Source of the DNA: Acidovorax_G lacteus
Lineage (GTDB): Bacteria > Pseudomonadota > Gammaproteobacteria > Burkholderiales > Burkholderiaceae_C
DNA: 64,000 bases
Reading direction: 5' to 3'
Assembly: GCF_039540375.1 (NCBI RefSeq)
Contig: NZ_BAABEX010000009.1
Location: forward strand, 1 to 64,000
Part shown: positions 38,942-47,600 of the stretch, piece by piece
How positions within the stretch are numbered: position 1 is the stretch's first letter
Layout: the number at the start of each line of letters is the position of its first letter
The notes under the pieces: model-generated
The model's input: the letters and a program-made list of their open reading frames with translations, nothing else
The model's database searches: none
What the model was told of the DNA's origin: nothing
Made by a program: the position numbers and the translations under genes

Positions 38942-40531
38942 ATGGCATCCCACGACTTTGACGTGCTCATCATCGGCAGCGGCCTGGCCGGCCTGTCGGC
39001 CGCGCTGCACCTGGCCCCCACGCACCGCGTGGCTGTGCTCACCAAGCGCAGCCTGGGCGACGGTGCCAGCGGCTGGGCCCAGGGCGGCATTGCCGCCGTG
39101 CTGGCCGAAGGCGACAGCTTCGAGGCGCACGTGCAAGACACCCTGGTGGCCGGTGGCGGCCTGTGCGACCTGGCGGCCACGCGCTTCGTGGTCGAGAACG
39201 CGCCGCCTGCCATTGCCTGGCTGCAGCAGCTGGGCGTGCCCTTCTCGCTCGAAGACGGCGCCCTGCACCTCACGCGTGAAGGCGGCCACAGCGCGCGGCG
39301 CATCGTGCACGCCACCGACGCCACGGGCGCCGCCGTGCAGCAGACGCTGATGGAGCGCGTGCGCAGCACGCCCGGCATCACCCTGCTGGAGCACCACACG
39401 CTGGTGGACCTGATCACCGCCCGCAAGCTCGGCCAGCCCGGGCCCGAGCGCTGCCTGGGCCTGTACGCGCTCAACGAAGCCACGGACGAGGTCGAAACCT
39501 TCCGCGCGCCGCACACCATCCTGGCCACGGGCGGCGCGGGCAAGGTGTACCTCTACACCACCAACCCCGACACCGCCACGGGCGACGGCATTGCCGCCGC
39601 CTGGCGCGCAGGCTGCCGGGTGGCCAACCTGGAGTTCATCCAGTTCCACCCCACCTGCCTGTACCACCCGCACGCCAAGTCCTTCCTCATCACCGAAGCC
39701 GTGCGCGGCGAAGGCGGCCAGCTGCGCCTGCCGCCGCAGGCCGGGGGCACGCGCTTCATGCCCCAGCACGACGAGCGCGGCGAACTTGCCCCGCGCGACG
39801 TGGTGGCCCGCGCCATCGACTTCGAGATGAAAAAGCACGGGCTCGACTGCGTGCACCTCGACATCTCGCACCAGAGCCCGCAGTTTCTGCAGGAGCACTT
39901 TCCCAACATCCTCGCGCGCTGCGCGCAGCTGGGCATCGACATCACGCGCGAGCCCATTCCCGTGGTGCCGGCCGCCCACTACACCTGCGGCGGCGTGCTC
40001 ACCGACCTGAGCGGCGCGACCGACCTGCCCGGCCTGTACGCGATTGGCGAAACCGCCTGCACCGGCCTGCACGGGGCCAACCGGCTGGCCAGCAACTCGC
40101 TGCTCGAATGCATGGTGTTTGCCCAGGCCGCCGCCCGCACCATTGCCGCCGCGCCGCCCAGCCCGCAGCCGCAGCTGCCCCCGTGGGACGACAGCCGCGT
40201 GACCGACGCCGACGAATGCGTGGTCATCTCGCACAACTGGGACGAACTGCGCCGCTTCATGTGGGACTACGTGGGCATCGTGCGCACCAACAAACGCCTG
40301 GAGCGCGCCGCCCACCGCATTGCACTGCTGCAGGGCGAGATCCACGAGTTCTATTCGCACTTCCACGTCACGCGCGACCTGCTGGAGCTGCGCAACCTGG
40401 TGCAGGTGGCCGAGCTCATCGTCAAGAGCGCGCAGATGCGCCGCGAAAGCCGCGGCCTGCACTACAGCCGCGACTACCCCGAACGCGCCGCCCCGGCCGC
40501 GCCCACCATCCTCGTGCCGCCCGCGCGCTGA
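38942..40531 (+). CDS. nadB: L-aspartate oxidase
   Basis: A 529-residue FAD flavoenzyme that oxidises L-aspartate to iminoaspartate, the first step of de novo NAD synthesis (with NadA). Motifs: the FAD-binding Rossmann fold FDVLIIGSGLAGLSAALHLA; ASGWAQGGIAAVL; RIVHATDATGAAVQQTL; ATGGAGKVYLYTTNPDTATGDGIAAAWRAG; EFIQFHPTCLYHP; LITEAVRGEGG; HLDISHQSPQFLQEHFPNI; and VVPAAHYTCGGVLTDLSGAT, in the order of succinate-dehydrogenase-like flavoproteins. The length is close to that of E. coli NadB (540). The start is set by the only ATG before SHDFDVLII. nadA and nadC lie 2.4 and 3.9 kb downstream on the opposite strand. Confidence 0.97.
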   Translation: MASHDFDVLIIGSGLAGLSAALHLAPTHRVAVLTKRSLGDGASGWAQGGIAAVLAEGDSFEAHVQDTLVAGGGLCDLAATRFVVENAPPAIAWLQQLGVPFSLEDGALHLTREGGHSARRIVHATDATGAAVQQTLMERVRSTPGITLLEHHTLVDLITARKLGQPGPERCLGLYALNEATDEVETFRAPHTILATGGAGKVYLYTTNPDTATGDGIAAAWRAGCRVANLEFIQFHPTCLYHPHAKSFLITEAVRGEGGQLRLPPQAGGTRFMPQHDERGELAPRDVVARAIDFEMKKHGLDCVHLDISHQSPQFLQEHFPNILARCAQLGIDITREPIPVVPAAHYTCGGVLTDLSGATDLPGLYAIGETACTGLHGANRLASNSLLECMVFAQAAARTIAAAPPSPQPQLPPWDDSRVTDADECVVISHNWDELRRFMWDYVGIVRTNKRLERAAHRIALLQGEIHEFYSHFHVTRDLLELRNLVQVAELIVKSAQMRRESRGLHYSRDYPERAAPAAPTILVPPAR

Positions 40532-40582
40532 GCCCACGGGCCGCCCGCCGAGCCCCCCGACCGTTCACCCGCCCTTGCCGCC

Positions 40583-40942
40583 ATGCCCCACCTGACCCTC
40601 GAATACAGCCAGAACCTCGCCCCCTTCCCCGAGGCCGAAGTGCTGCACGCCGTCAACGCCGCACTCTGCGCCCACCCCGAGGTGGCGCAGGAGTCCGACC
40701 TCAAAACCCGCACCGTGCCGGTAGCCTCATTCGCCATCGGCACCCAGCCTGAGCGCCGCGCCTTCGTACACGCCCAGCTGCGCCTGCTCTCGGGCCGCAC
40801 ACCCGAGGCCAAGCAGGCCCTGTCGGCCCTGGTGCTGCAGGCCCTGCGCCCCCTGGTGCCCCGCCCCGATGGCGTGCAGGTACAGGTGAGCGTGGAGGTG
40901 GTGGACATGGACCGCGCGTCGTACCAGAAAGAGCGGTGGTGA
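40583..40942 (+). CDS. CHMI-like isomerase (5-carboxymethyl-2-hydroxymuconate isomerase family)
   Basis: A 119-residue tautomerase-superfamily protein. It has Pro at position 2 (PHLTLEYSQNLA), the residue that becomes the N-terminal catalytic proline. It then has TRTVPVASFAIGTQPERRAFVHAQLRLLSGRTPEAKQALSALVLQAL and VQVQVSVEVVDMDRASYQKERW, the CHMI/HpaF pattern. The family isomerises a homoprotocatechuate-pathway intermediate, but no other aromatic-degradation gene is present. It could be a stand-alone isomerase of unknown substrate. It starts 51 bases after nadB on the same strand. Confidence 0.88.
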   Translation: MPHLTLEYSQNLAPFPEAEVLHAVNAALCAHPEVAQESDLKTRTVPVASFAIGTQPERRAFVHAQLRLLSGRTPEAKQALSALVLQALRPLVPRPDGVQVQVSVEVVDMDRASYQKERW

Positions 40943-41044
40943 CACCGGGCTTCGGCCCCACGGGGCGTGCCCGGCGCTACGGCTGAGTGAGGGCCTTGAC
41001 AGCACGCCACAGCGCGGTGCGGCCCAAGGCTCAAGGCTCAAGGC

Positions 41045-42895
41045 TCAAAGCCGGACAGCGGGCGGCGCCAGCGTTGCATCCAGCCACCCACGCAGGCTGT
41101 TCACAAACGCCCAGGCCTCGACCCGTGGCACATCCTGCAGGCGCAGCACGGCTTCGTGCACTAGGCCCTGGGCCAGCGCCTGGGCACGGCCCACACCGGG
41201 CAGCAGGCCGCAGGCCAGCGGCGGCGTGATCCAGCGGCCGTCCAGCCGCGCGGCGATGTTGCCGAAGGTGGTTTCGGTGATCTCGCCCGCGGTGTTCCAC
41301 AGCACGGTGTCGAACACGCCGGGCGTGGTGGGCGCAAACGCCGCGTAGTGGGCGCGGCGCGTGGTTTTGTGGCGCACGAATTCGCTGTGCGCAGCCTCGA
41401 ACGGCCGGGAGGCCAGTTGCAGCCGCACGGGTGCGGCGGTGGCGGCCAGCGCAAAGGCTTCGGTGTGCACCTGGCCCTGCGCGTCCAGCCGCAGCCGCAC
41501 GCGCCACGCGCCTGCGGGGTGCGCGGCAGCCAGGGCGTGCAGCGCGGCCCGCACGGCCGCAGGTTGCCAGGGGTAGCCAAAGTGCGCGGCGGCCTCAGCC
41601 ATGCGGGCCAGGTGGGCGTCGGCATGGCGCAGGCTGCCATCGACCAGGGCCAGGGTTTCGAGCAGCTCAAACGGCGCGCTGGCGCGTTCGACAAAGGCGC
41701 GCTTGTGCTGCCATTCGGCCCATTCGGCGTCGGCCTCGGCACCGCTGGTGATGCCGCTGCCGATGCCGCAGGCCACGGGCCGGGTGCCATTGGCCGCAGC
41801 CGCCCCCAGCACCAGCGTGCGGATGGGCACGTTGAAGGTGGCATGCACGCCGCCGCCGGGCGCAGGCCGCACCACGCCCAATGCGCCGCAGTACCAGCCG
41901 CGCGCGTCGGGCTCCAGCGCGCGGATCTGCTGCATGGCGCGCACCTTGGGCGCGCCCGTGACCGAGCCGCACGGAAACAGCGCCGCAAACACCTGCGCGA
42001 GCGTGGTGCCGGGCCGCGTCTGGGCGACCACGTCCGAGGTCATCTGCCACACGGTGGGCAGCGGCTCGGTGTGGAACAGCGCAGGCACCTGCACGCTGTG
42101 CGGCACGGCGATGCGCGACACGTCGTTGCGCAGCAGGTCCACGATCATCACGTTCTCGGCCCGCTCTTTGGGCGAGCTGCGCAGCGCCTGGGCGCGGGCG
42201 GCGTCCTCGGTGGGTGTGGGGCCGCGGGCGGCCGTGCCCTTCATGGGGCGGGTGAGCAGGCGGCCGTCGCACCAGTCAAAAAACAGCTCGGGCGAGACCG
42301 ACAGCAGGTGTTCGTCCCCGCCCTCGGGCCCCAGGGCCAGCCGCAGCGCATAGCCGCCGGGCTGGGCCCGGCGCAGCGCGGCCCACAGCGCACCCACCGG
42401 CCCTTGCAACTGACCACGCCAGCGCGCCGTGTGGTTGACCTGGTAGAACTCGCCCGCGGCGATGGCGGCGTGAATGCGCTGCAGGTCGGCGCCAAAGCGC
42501 GCGCGGTCGGCAAAGGGCTGCCAGTCCACGGCCCAGTCGCCGCCCGCATCTGCCGGGGTGGCAGCATCGGGCTCGGGCGCGTCGTGCACCGCAAACCAGG
42601 CGAGCGGCCCTTCGGCCGGGTGGGTGGCAAGCGCCGCGTCGAACGCGCGGGCCGCCTCGTAGCGCAGCCCGCCCACGCACCAGGCCCCAGCGGTGGCGGC
42701 GCGCTCCACGGCGTCGAGCACCGCAGGCACCTCGGCCGCGGTGTGGGCCACCAGCACGGCCCGCGGTGCGCCCCAGGCGTGGCGCAGGCGCGGGCGGTCG
42801 GCTCCGGCCGGGTCGGCAAAGTCGATCCAGGCGGTGTGCGGCGCACCGGAAGTGGCCAGAGTTTCAGGCCCAACAGGCTGCTCGTGCTTGTCCAT
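41045..42895 (-). CDS. pabB: Fused aminodeoxychorismate synthase component I and lyase (PabB-PabC)
   Basis: A 616-residue bifunctional folate enzyme. Residues 1-395 are PabB-like (chorismate-binding): IHAAIAAGEFYQVNHTARW, LLTRPMKGTAARGPT (the PIKGT-type lysine that distinguishes PabB from TrpE), SSPKERAENVMIVDLLRNDVSRIA and GSVTGAPKVRAMQQI. Residues about 400-616 are PabC-like, a PLP-dependent aminodeoxychorismate lyase (FELLETLALVDGSLRHADAHLARM, VFDTVLWNTAGEITETTFGNIA, with the PLP lysine probably in FVRHKTTRR). Together they convert chorismate via ADC to p-aminobenzoate; the glutaminase PabA is not in the window. The start codon lies inside a copy of the dispersed repeat. Confidence 0.94.
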   Translation of the reverse strand: MDKHEQPVGPETLATSGAPHTAWIDFADPAGADRPRLRHAWGAPRAVLVAHTAAEVPAVLDAVERAATAGAWCVGGLRYEAARAFDAALATHPAEGPLAWFAVHDAPEPDAATPADAGGDWAVDWQPFADRARFGADLQRIHAAIAAGEFYQVNHTARWRGQLQGPVGALWAALRRAQPGGYALRLALGPEGGDEHLLSVSPELFFDWCDGRLLTRPMKGTAARGPTPTEDAARAQALRSSPKERAENVMIVDLLRNDVSRIAVPHSVQVPALFHTEPLPTVWQMTSDVVAQTRPGTTLAQVFAALFPCGSVTGAPKVRAMQQIRALEPDARGWYCGALGVVRPAPGGGVHATFNVPIRTLVLGAAAANGTRPVACGIGSGITSGAEADAEWAEWQHKRAFVERASAPFELLETLALVDGSLRHADAHLARMAEAAAHFGYPWQPAAVRAALHALAAAHPAGAWRVRLRLDAQGQVHTEAFALAATAAPVRLQLASRPFEAAHSEFVRHKTTRRAHYAAFAPTTPGVFDTVLWNTAGEITETTFGNIAARLDGRWITPPLACGLLPGVGRAQALAQGLVHEAVLRLQDVPRVEAWAFVNSLRGWLDATLAPPAVRL

Positions 42896-42926
42896 GCTTG
42901 CTAAGCAGCTATCAAAACCAGAGCAA
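42876..42926. repeat. Dispersed short repeat containing the pabB start codon
   Basis: Contains CTGCTCGTGCTTG, then TCCATGCTTGCTAAGCAGCTATCAAAACCAGAG. The minus-strand ATG of pabB (42895-42893) lies inside it. The arms here are less regular (CTGCTCGTGCTTG against GCTAAGCAG). Confidence 0.7.
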
Positions 42927-42945
42927 ATTGCAGTAAGCGGCCCGC

Positions 42946-44064
42946 TCAGGCAGCGCCCAGGTGCGGCACCAGCGCGCCCAGGGGCTGACCGTTCTTGAGC
43001 GCGGCGGTGAAGGCGAGCATGCGGTCGATCGGCTGGCGCGCGCGCGGGATCAGTGCGGCATCCACGTCGATGGCGTTGGCCCCGGTCTCCAGCACGCGGG
43101 CCACGTCGGCCAGGCCGTTCATGGCCATCCAGGGGCAGTGCGCGCAGCTCTTGCAGGTGGCGCTGTTGCCGGCCGTGGGCGCTTCGATGAAGGTTTTGCC
43201 GGGGTTCAGCGTGCGCAGCTTGTGCATCATGCCGTTGTCGGTGGCCACGATGAATTCAGTGGCGTCCAGCTCGCGCGCGGCTTTGAGGATGGCGCTGGTG
43301 GAGCCCACGGCGTCGGCCAGGGCCACCACGTCGGCCGGGCTTTCGGGGTGCACCAGCACCTTGGCCTGGGGGTGGGCCTTTTTCAGCAACTCCAGCTCCA
43401 GCGCCTTGAATTCGTCGTGCACGATGCAGGCGCCGTTCCAGAACACCATGTCGGCCCCGGTTTCGCGCTGGATGTACGCGCCCAGGTGGCGGTCGGGCGC
43501 CCAGAGGATCTTGTGGCCGCGCTCCTTGAGCGCGCGCACGATGTCGAGCGCGCAGCTCGACGTGACCAGCCAGTCGGCCCGCGCCTTCACGGCGGCGCTG
43601 GTGTTGGCATACACCACCACGGTGCGGTCCGGGTGCTGGTCGCAGAACGCCGCAAACGCATCGGCCGGGCAGCCCAGGTCGAGCGAGCAGGTCGCGTCGA
43701 GGTCGGGCATGAGCACGGTTTTTTCAGGGCTCAGGATCTTGGCCGTCTCGCCCATGAAGCGCACGCCGCTCACGACCAGCGTCTGCGCCGCGTGGTCGCG
43801 CCCAAAGCGCGCCATTTCCAGCGAATCGCTGACGATGCCGCCGGTTTCCTCGGCCAGGTCCTGCAGGTCGGGGTGCACGTAGTAGTGCGACACCATCACC
43901 GCGTTTTTTTCCTTGAGCAGGCGGCGGATCTTGTCCTTGAGCGCCGCGCGCTCGTCGGCCGTGGGCTCGGGCGGCACCCGCGCCCAGGCGTGCTTGGTGG
44001 AACACACGGCACCGCTCGCGGCTTCGCCGGGCTGCTCGTATTCGACGTCGATCACAGTCGTCAT
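42946..44064 (-). CDS. nadA: Quinolinate synthase A
   Basis: A 372-residue 4Fe-4S enzyme that condenses iminoaspartate (from NadB) with dihydroxyacetone phosphate to quinolinate. Visible cluster ligands lie in DATCSLDLGCPAD, VTSSCALDIV and SATCKSCAHCPWMAMN. Other blocks are VSHYYVHPDLQDLAEETGGIVSDSLEMARFG, GVRFMGETAKIL, VYANTSAAVKARADW, WAPDRHLGAYI and VHPESPADVVALAD. The C-terminus is complete. The pabB stop/start region and a repeat lie between this gene and PabBC. The ATG before TTVIDVEYEQPGE is the probable start, making the protein slightly longer than E. coli NadA (347). Confidence 0.97.
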   Translation of the reverse strand: MTTVIDVEYEQPGEAASGAVCSTKHAWARVPPEPTADERAALKDKIRRLLKEKNAVMVSHYYVHPDLQDLAEETGGIVSDSLEMARFGRDHAAQTLVVSGVRFMGETAKILSPEKTVLMPDLDATCSLDLGCPADAFAAFCDQHPDRTVVVYANTSAAVKARADWLVTSSCALDIVRALKERGHKILWAPDRHLGAYIQRETGADMVFWNGACIVHDEFKALELELLKKAHPQAKVLVHPESPADVVALADAVGSTSAILKAARELDATEFIVATDNGMMHKLRTLNPGKTFIEAPTAGNSATCKSCAHCPWMAMNGLADVARVLETGANAIDVDAALIPRARQPIDRMLAFTAALKNGQPLGALVPHLGAA

Positions 44065-44140
44065 GGTGGGATTTCTCAGAATTCAGCGTGAGGGCTTTTC
44101 AGGGTCGGGCCTGCGAACGCCCGGCTTCGTCATGGCGACT

Positions 44141-44412
44141 GAAACCGGCGCGGCCTGCCAAGCCCAGGGGCATCAAGCAAGGGCCGCCCCGCAGCGAGGA
44201 TGCCGTCCCCCTGCCCGCAAGCGCAGCGCCGCGAGAGCGGGGGGAAGCCGCGCAGCGGCTCAGGGAGTGCGCTTCGTCACACCGGCGGAAACCGGCGCGG
44301 CCTCCCAAGCCCAGGGGCATCAAGCAAGGGCCGCCCCGCAGCGAGGATGCCGTCCCCCTGCCCGCAAGCGCAGCGCCGCGAGAGCGGGGGGAAGCCGCGC
44401 AGCGGCTCAGGG
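44141..44412. repeat. Tandem long GC-rich repeat, period 147 bp
   Basis: Two nearly identical 125-bp units (44141-44265 and 44288-44412; one mismatch seen, CTGCCA versus CTCCCA) lie in direct orientation. They begin GAAACCGGCGCGGCCT and end CGCGCAGCGGCTCAGGG, with about 22 bases between them that include CTTCGTCA in both flanks. They fill the gap between nadA and nadC. An inverted copy lies at 47303 and a partial one at 38806. Confidence 0.9.
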
Positions 44413-44418
44413 GGGTGT

Positions 44419-45312
44419 TCACTCCACCTCCTGCAAGCGCATCGACAAGTCCACCGCCTTCACGTCCTTGGTGAGTGTGCCAATCGAGATGCGGTCCACA
44501 CCGGTTTCGGCCAGGGCGCGCAGGCCATCCAGCGTCACACCGCCCGAGATTTCGAGAATCGCCCGCCCGGCGTTCAGCGCCACGGCCTCGCGCAGCATGG
44601 GCAGGGGCATGTTGTCCAGCAGCACCATGGTGGCCCCGGCGTCCAGCGCTTCGCGCAGCTGGTCCAGCGTTTCCACCTCGATTTCGATGAACTTGGCCTG
44701 CGCGGCCACCACGCGGGCGGCCTGCAGCACAGCCGTCACGCCGCCTGCGGCGGCAATGTGGTTCTCTTTGATCAGCACGGCGTCGTGCAGGCCGATGCGG
44801 TGGTTGGTGCCGCCGCCGCACCACACGGCGTACTTTTGCGCCAGGCGCAGGCCGGGCAGCGTCTTGCGCGTATCCACGATGCGCGCGCGCGTACCGGCCA
44901 CTACGTCGGCGTACTGCCGCGTTTTGGTGGCCACGGCCGACAGCAGTTGCAGAAAGTTCAGCGCCGTGCGCTCGGCCGACAGCAGCGCGCGCGCCTGGCC
45001 TTCAATCTCCCACAGCACTTGGTCGGGAGCGCAGCGCCCACCCTCGGGCACATGCCAGGTCGAGGTGGCCGTCGGGTCCAGCGCGCGCAAGGCGGCGTCG
45101 GCCCAGGGCGCGCCGCACAGCACGGCGGCCTCGCGCGCGATCACGCGGGCGCGGGCGCGGCGGCCGGGGTCGATCAGTCCAGCGGTCAGGTCGCCGGTGC
45201 CCACGTCTTCGGCCAGCGCGCGGGCCACGTCGGCCTGGGCCAGGGCGGCCACGGATTCGAGGGTGTATTCCTGGGTCAAAGCCTGGGGCAAAGCGGTCGT
45301 CGGTGCGGTCAT
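44419..45312 (-). CDS. nadC: Nicotinate-nucleotide pyrophosphorylase (carboxylating)
   Basis: A 297-residue quinolinate phosphoribosyltransferase, the last enzyme of quinolinate-to-NaMN conversion. Motifs: DVARALAEDVGTGDLTAGLIDPGRRARARVIARE, ERTALNFLQLLSAVATKTRQYADVV, ARIVDTRKTLPGLRLAQKYAVWCGGGTNHRIGLHDAVLIKENHIAAAGG (phosphoribosyl-pyrophosphate and quinolinate binding), ATMVLLDNMPLPMLREAV and EISGGVTLDGLRALAETGVDRISIGTLT. The start at TAPTTALPQAL is chosen because the frame upstream is not family-like. It forms a NAD block with nadB and nadA across the pabBC insertion. The repeat unit ends only six bases after its stop codon. Confidence 0.96.
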   Translation of the reverse strand: MTAPTTALPQALTQEYTLESVAALAQADVARALAEDVGTGDLTAGLIDPGRRARARVIAREAAVLCGAPWADAALRALDPTATSTWHVPEGGRCAPDQVLWEIEGQARALLSAERTALNFLQLLSAVATKTRQYADVVAGTRARIVDTRKTLPGLRLAQKYAVWCGGGTNHRIGLHDAVLIKENHIAAAGGVTAVLQAARVVAAQAKFIEIEVETLDQLREALDAGATMVLLDNMPLPMLREAVALNAGRAILEISGGVTLDGLRALAETGVDRISIGTLTKDVKAVDLSMRLQEVE

Positions 45313-45497
45313 GGGCGCGAAGCATAGCCGCATCGGCGCAGGGGCTGCCGGGGCCTGCCCGGGTATCCGCGCCGCGCGCGCGGCAAAACCGCATGGGTCG
45401 AGAGGAGTCTCTAACGCGGCCTGGCGCGCAACGCCTAGACTCCGCGCACTTTGCTGCACCGCAGCAGTTTTGCCGACCCCTTTTGCAGGAGCCCCGC

Positions 45498-46409
45498 ATG
45501 ACGCCCACCCCGCCACCCGCCGCGAGCACCGCCGCCGCACCGGCCACGCCCGGTACGCCTTATGGCACGCTGCCTCCGGCGTCGCCCCTGCCCGTGCGCA
45601 AGCCCGTGAGCCTGCCGCGCCTGCAGCAGATGCGCGCCGCGGGCGAGAAGATCGCCATGCTCACGGCCTACGACGCCACGCTGGCCGCCGTGGCCGACGC
45701 GGCGGGCGTGGACTGCCTGCTGGTGGGCGATTCGGTGGGCATGGTCTGCCAGGGCCTGCCCAGCACCGTGGGCGTGCAGCTCGACACCATGGCCTACCAC
45801 ACCGCCTCGGTGGCACGTGGCCTGCAACGCGTGCAGGGCACAGCATGGTTGGTAGCCGACCTGCCCTACGGCAGCTACGCCGAAAGCCGCGAACAGGCCC
45901 TGCGCAGCGCCTGCCAGCTCATGCAGGCGGGGGCGCACATGGTCAAGCTCGAAGGCGGCGGCTGGACGGTGCCCACGGTGGCCTTCCTGGTCGAGCGCGG
46001 CATTCCGGTGTGCGCGCACCTGGGCCTCACGCCACAGACGGTGCATGCGCTGGGCGGCTACCGCGTGCAGGGCCAGGGCGACCAGGCCGCGCGCCAGCTG
46101 CGCGCCGACGCACTCGCGCTGCAAGACGCCGGAGCCCGCCTGCTGGTGCTGGAGATGGTGCCCGCCCTGCTGGCGGCCGAGATCACCGACGCGCTCGCGC
46201 ACTGCGCCACCATCGGCATTGGCGCAGGCCGCGGCACGGCCGGACAGGTGCTGGTGATGCACGACATGCTCGGCGCCCACCTGGGCCGCGTGCCGCGCTT
46301 CGTGCACGATTTTCTGGCCGATGCGGGCAGCGTGCGCGGCGCGTTCGAAGCCTACGTGCGCGCCGTGAAGGACGGGCGCTTTCCCGACGACACGCGCCAC
46401 GCCTGGTGA
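45498..46409 (+). CDS. panB: Ketopantoate hydroxymethyltransferase
   Basis: A 303-residue metal-dependent enzyme that makes ketopantoate from 2-ketoisovalerate, the first committed step of pantothenate synthesis. The first 32 residues are Pro/Ala-rich. The fold then begins VSLPRLQQMRAAGEKIAMLTAYDATLAAVADAAGVDCLLVGDSVGMVCQG. This is followed by LPSTVGVQLDTMAYHTASVARG, MVKLEGGGW, VCAHLGLTPQTVHALGGY and IGIGAGRGTAGQVLVMHDMLG, all family hallmarks. The start at the ATG before TPTPPPAAS has GGAG nearby. panC starts 29 bases after its stop. It diverges from nadC. Confidence 0.96.
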   Translation: MTPTPPPAASTAAAPATPGTPYGTLPPASPLPVRKPVSLPRLQQMRAAGEKIAMLTAYDATLAAVADAAGVDCLLVGDSVGMVCQGLPSTVGVQLDTMAYHTASVARGLQRVQGTAWLVADLPYGSYAESREQALRSACQLMQAGAHMVKLEGGGWTVPTVAFLVERGIPVCAHLGLTPQTVHALGGYRVQGQGDQAARQLRADALALQDAGARLLVLEMVPALLAAEITDALAHCATIGIGAGRGTAGQVLVMHDMLGAHLGRVPRFVHDFLADAGSVRGAFEAYVRAVKDGRFPDDTRHAW

Positions 46410-46438
46410 GCGCGCCCCCGAACCCCACTGGAGCCCCC

Positions 46439-47293
46439 ATGCACATCGCCCGCACCCCCGACGAACTGCGCGCCGCCCTGGCCGGCCGCCAGCACCCCGC
46501 TTTTGTGCCCACCATGGGCAACCTGCACGACGGCCACATCGCCCTGGTGCGCCAGGCACGCACGCTGGGTGACTGCACCGTGGCCAGCATCTTCGTGAAC
46601 CGGCTGCAGTTTCTGCCGCATGAAGACTTCGACAGCTACCCGCGCACCTTCGCGGCCGACTGCGCCGCGCTGGAGGCCGCCGGCTGCGACGTGCTGTTTG
46701 CCCCGCGCGAGGCCGACCTGTACCCCGAGCCGCAAACCTTCCGCGTGCAGCCCGACCCGGCGCTGGCCGACCTGCTGGAGGGCCGCTTTCGCCCCGGCTT
46801 CTTCGGGGGCGTGTGCACCGTGGTGCTCAAGCTGTTTGCGCTCGTGCTGGGCCGCACCGGCGGCACCGCCGTGTTCGGGCAGAAGGACTACCAGCAACTG
46901 CTGGTGGTGCGCCGCATGGTGCAGCAGTTTGCGCTGCCCGTGCAGGTCGTGGCCGGGGCCACGCAGCGCGCGCCCGATGGGTTGGCGCTGAGCTCGCGCA
47001 ACGGCTACCTGAGCCCGGCCGAGCGCGCCGAAGCCACCGCCCTGCCCCAGGCCCTGGCCCGTCTGGCCACCGCCTGGGCGGCCACCGCCCCGGCCACACC
47101 CGAGGCCCAGGCCGCCCTGGAAGCCGAGGCCCTGCACACCCTGCGCGCACGCGGCTGGGAACCCGACTACCTTACGGTGCGCCGCCGCAGCGACCTGCTG
47201 CCCCCCACGGCCAGCGATGCGCCGGGCAGCCTGGTGGCGCTGGGTGCAGCCAAGCTGGGGCGCACGCGCTTGATTGACAACCTGGAGTGCTAG
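46439..47293 (+). CDS. panC: Pantothenate synthetase
   Basis: A 284-residue enzyme that joins pantoate and beta-alanine using ATP. It contains VPTMGNLHDGHIALVRQA (the HIGH-like motif HDGH), SIFVNRLQFLPHEDFDSYPRTFAADCAALEAAG, GFFGGVCTVVLKLF, AVFGQKDYQQLLVVRRMVQQF and PDGLALSSRNGYLSPAERAEA (the KMSKS equivalent). The C-terminal third is complete. It follows panB directly, so the two are one operon; panD is not adjacent. A very long in-frame upstream extension exists but reads through nadC and panB in the wrong strand or frame, so the ATG at HIARTPDEL is chosen. Confidence 0.97.
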   Translation: MHIARTPDELRAALAGRQHPAFVPTMGNLHDGHIALVRQARTLGDCTVASIFVNRLQFLPHEDFDSYPRTFAADCAALEAAGCDVLFAPREADLYPEPQTFRVQPDPALADLLEGRFRPGFFGGVCTVVLKLFALVLGRTGGTAVFGQKDYQQLLVVRRMVQQFALPVQVVAGATQRAPDGLALSSRNGYLSPAERAEATALPQALARLATAWAATAPATPEAQAALEAEALHTLRARGWEPDYLTVRRRSDLLPPTASDAPGSLVALGAAKLGRTRLIDNLEC

Positions 47294-47302
47294 AAGAGGC
47301 AC

Positions 47303-47485
47303 CCCCCTGAGCCGCTGCGCGGCTTCCCCCCGCTCTCGCAGGGCTGCGCCCTGCGGGCAGGGGGACGGCATCCTCGCTGCGGGGCGACCCTTGCTCGATG
47401 CCCCTGGGCTTGGCGGACTGCGCCGGTTTTCGCCTTGGTGACGAAGCGGAGGTCTTGAAAGGCCCCCCTGAGCCGCTGCGCGGCA
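47303..47485. repeat. Inverted copy of the long GC-rich dispersed repeat
   Basis: Starts CCCCCCTGAGCCGCTGCGCGG and continues through GCAGGGGGACGGCATCCTCG to CGCCGGTTTTC, the reverse complement of the units at 44141 and 44288. A truncated second start (GCCCCCCTGAGCCGCTGCG) is at about 47463. It occupies the region between panC and the lysR gene. Confidence 0.8.
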
Positions 47486-47548
47486 GCTTCTGGAGGCAGC
47501 CCGAGCCATCGATGGCCCGATCGAGCTTTATGAAAGAGAACCAAATCG

Positions 47549-47600
47549 GCCGCTTGTGCTTGTTTATAAAGCACGAGCAGCTCACTTTTTGATAGCAAAT
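47549..47600. repeat. Dispersed short repeat forming the C-terminus of the lysR gene
   Basis: GCCGCTTGTGCTTG, loop TTTATAA, AGCACGAGCAGCTCACTTTTTGATAGCAAAT. The minus-strand gene reads out of it with the last residues IFAIKK and a TGA (47584-47582), so the repeat supplies the 3' end of that coding sequence. Confidence 0.7.

Noticed and set aside
44141..44412. CRISPR-like array
   Set aside because: Only two long direct units with a period of 147 bp; no short repeats with unique spacers and no cas genes.
43913..46438. In-frame extension upstream of panC of more than 800 codons
   Set aside because: It reads across nadA, the repeats, nadC and panB in wrong frames; the real panC begins at the HIARTPDEL start.
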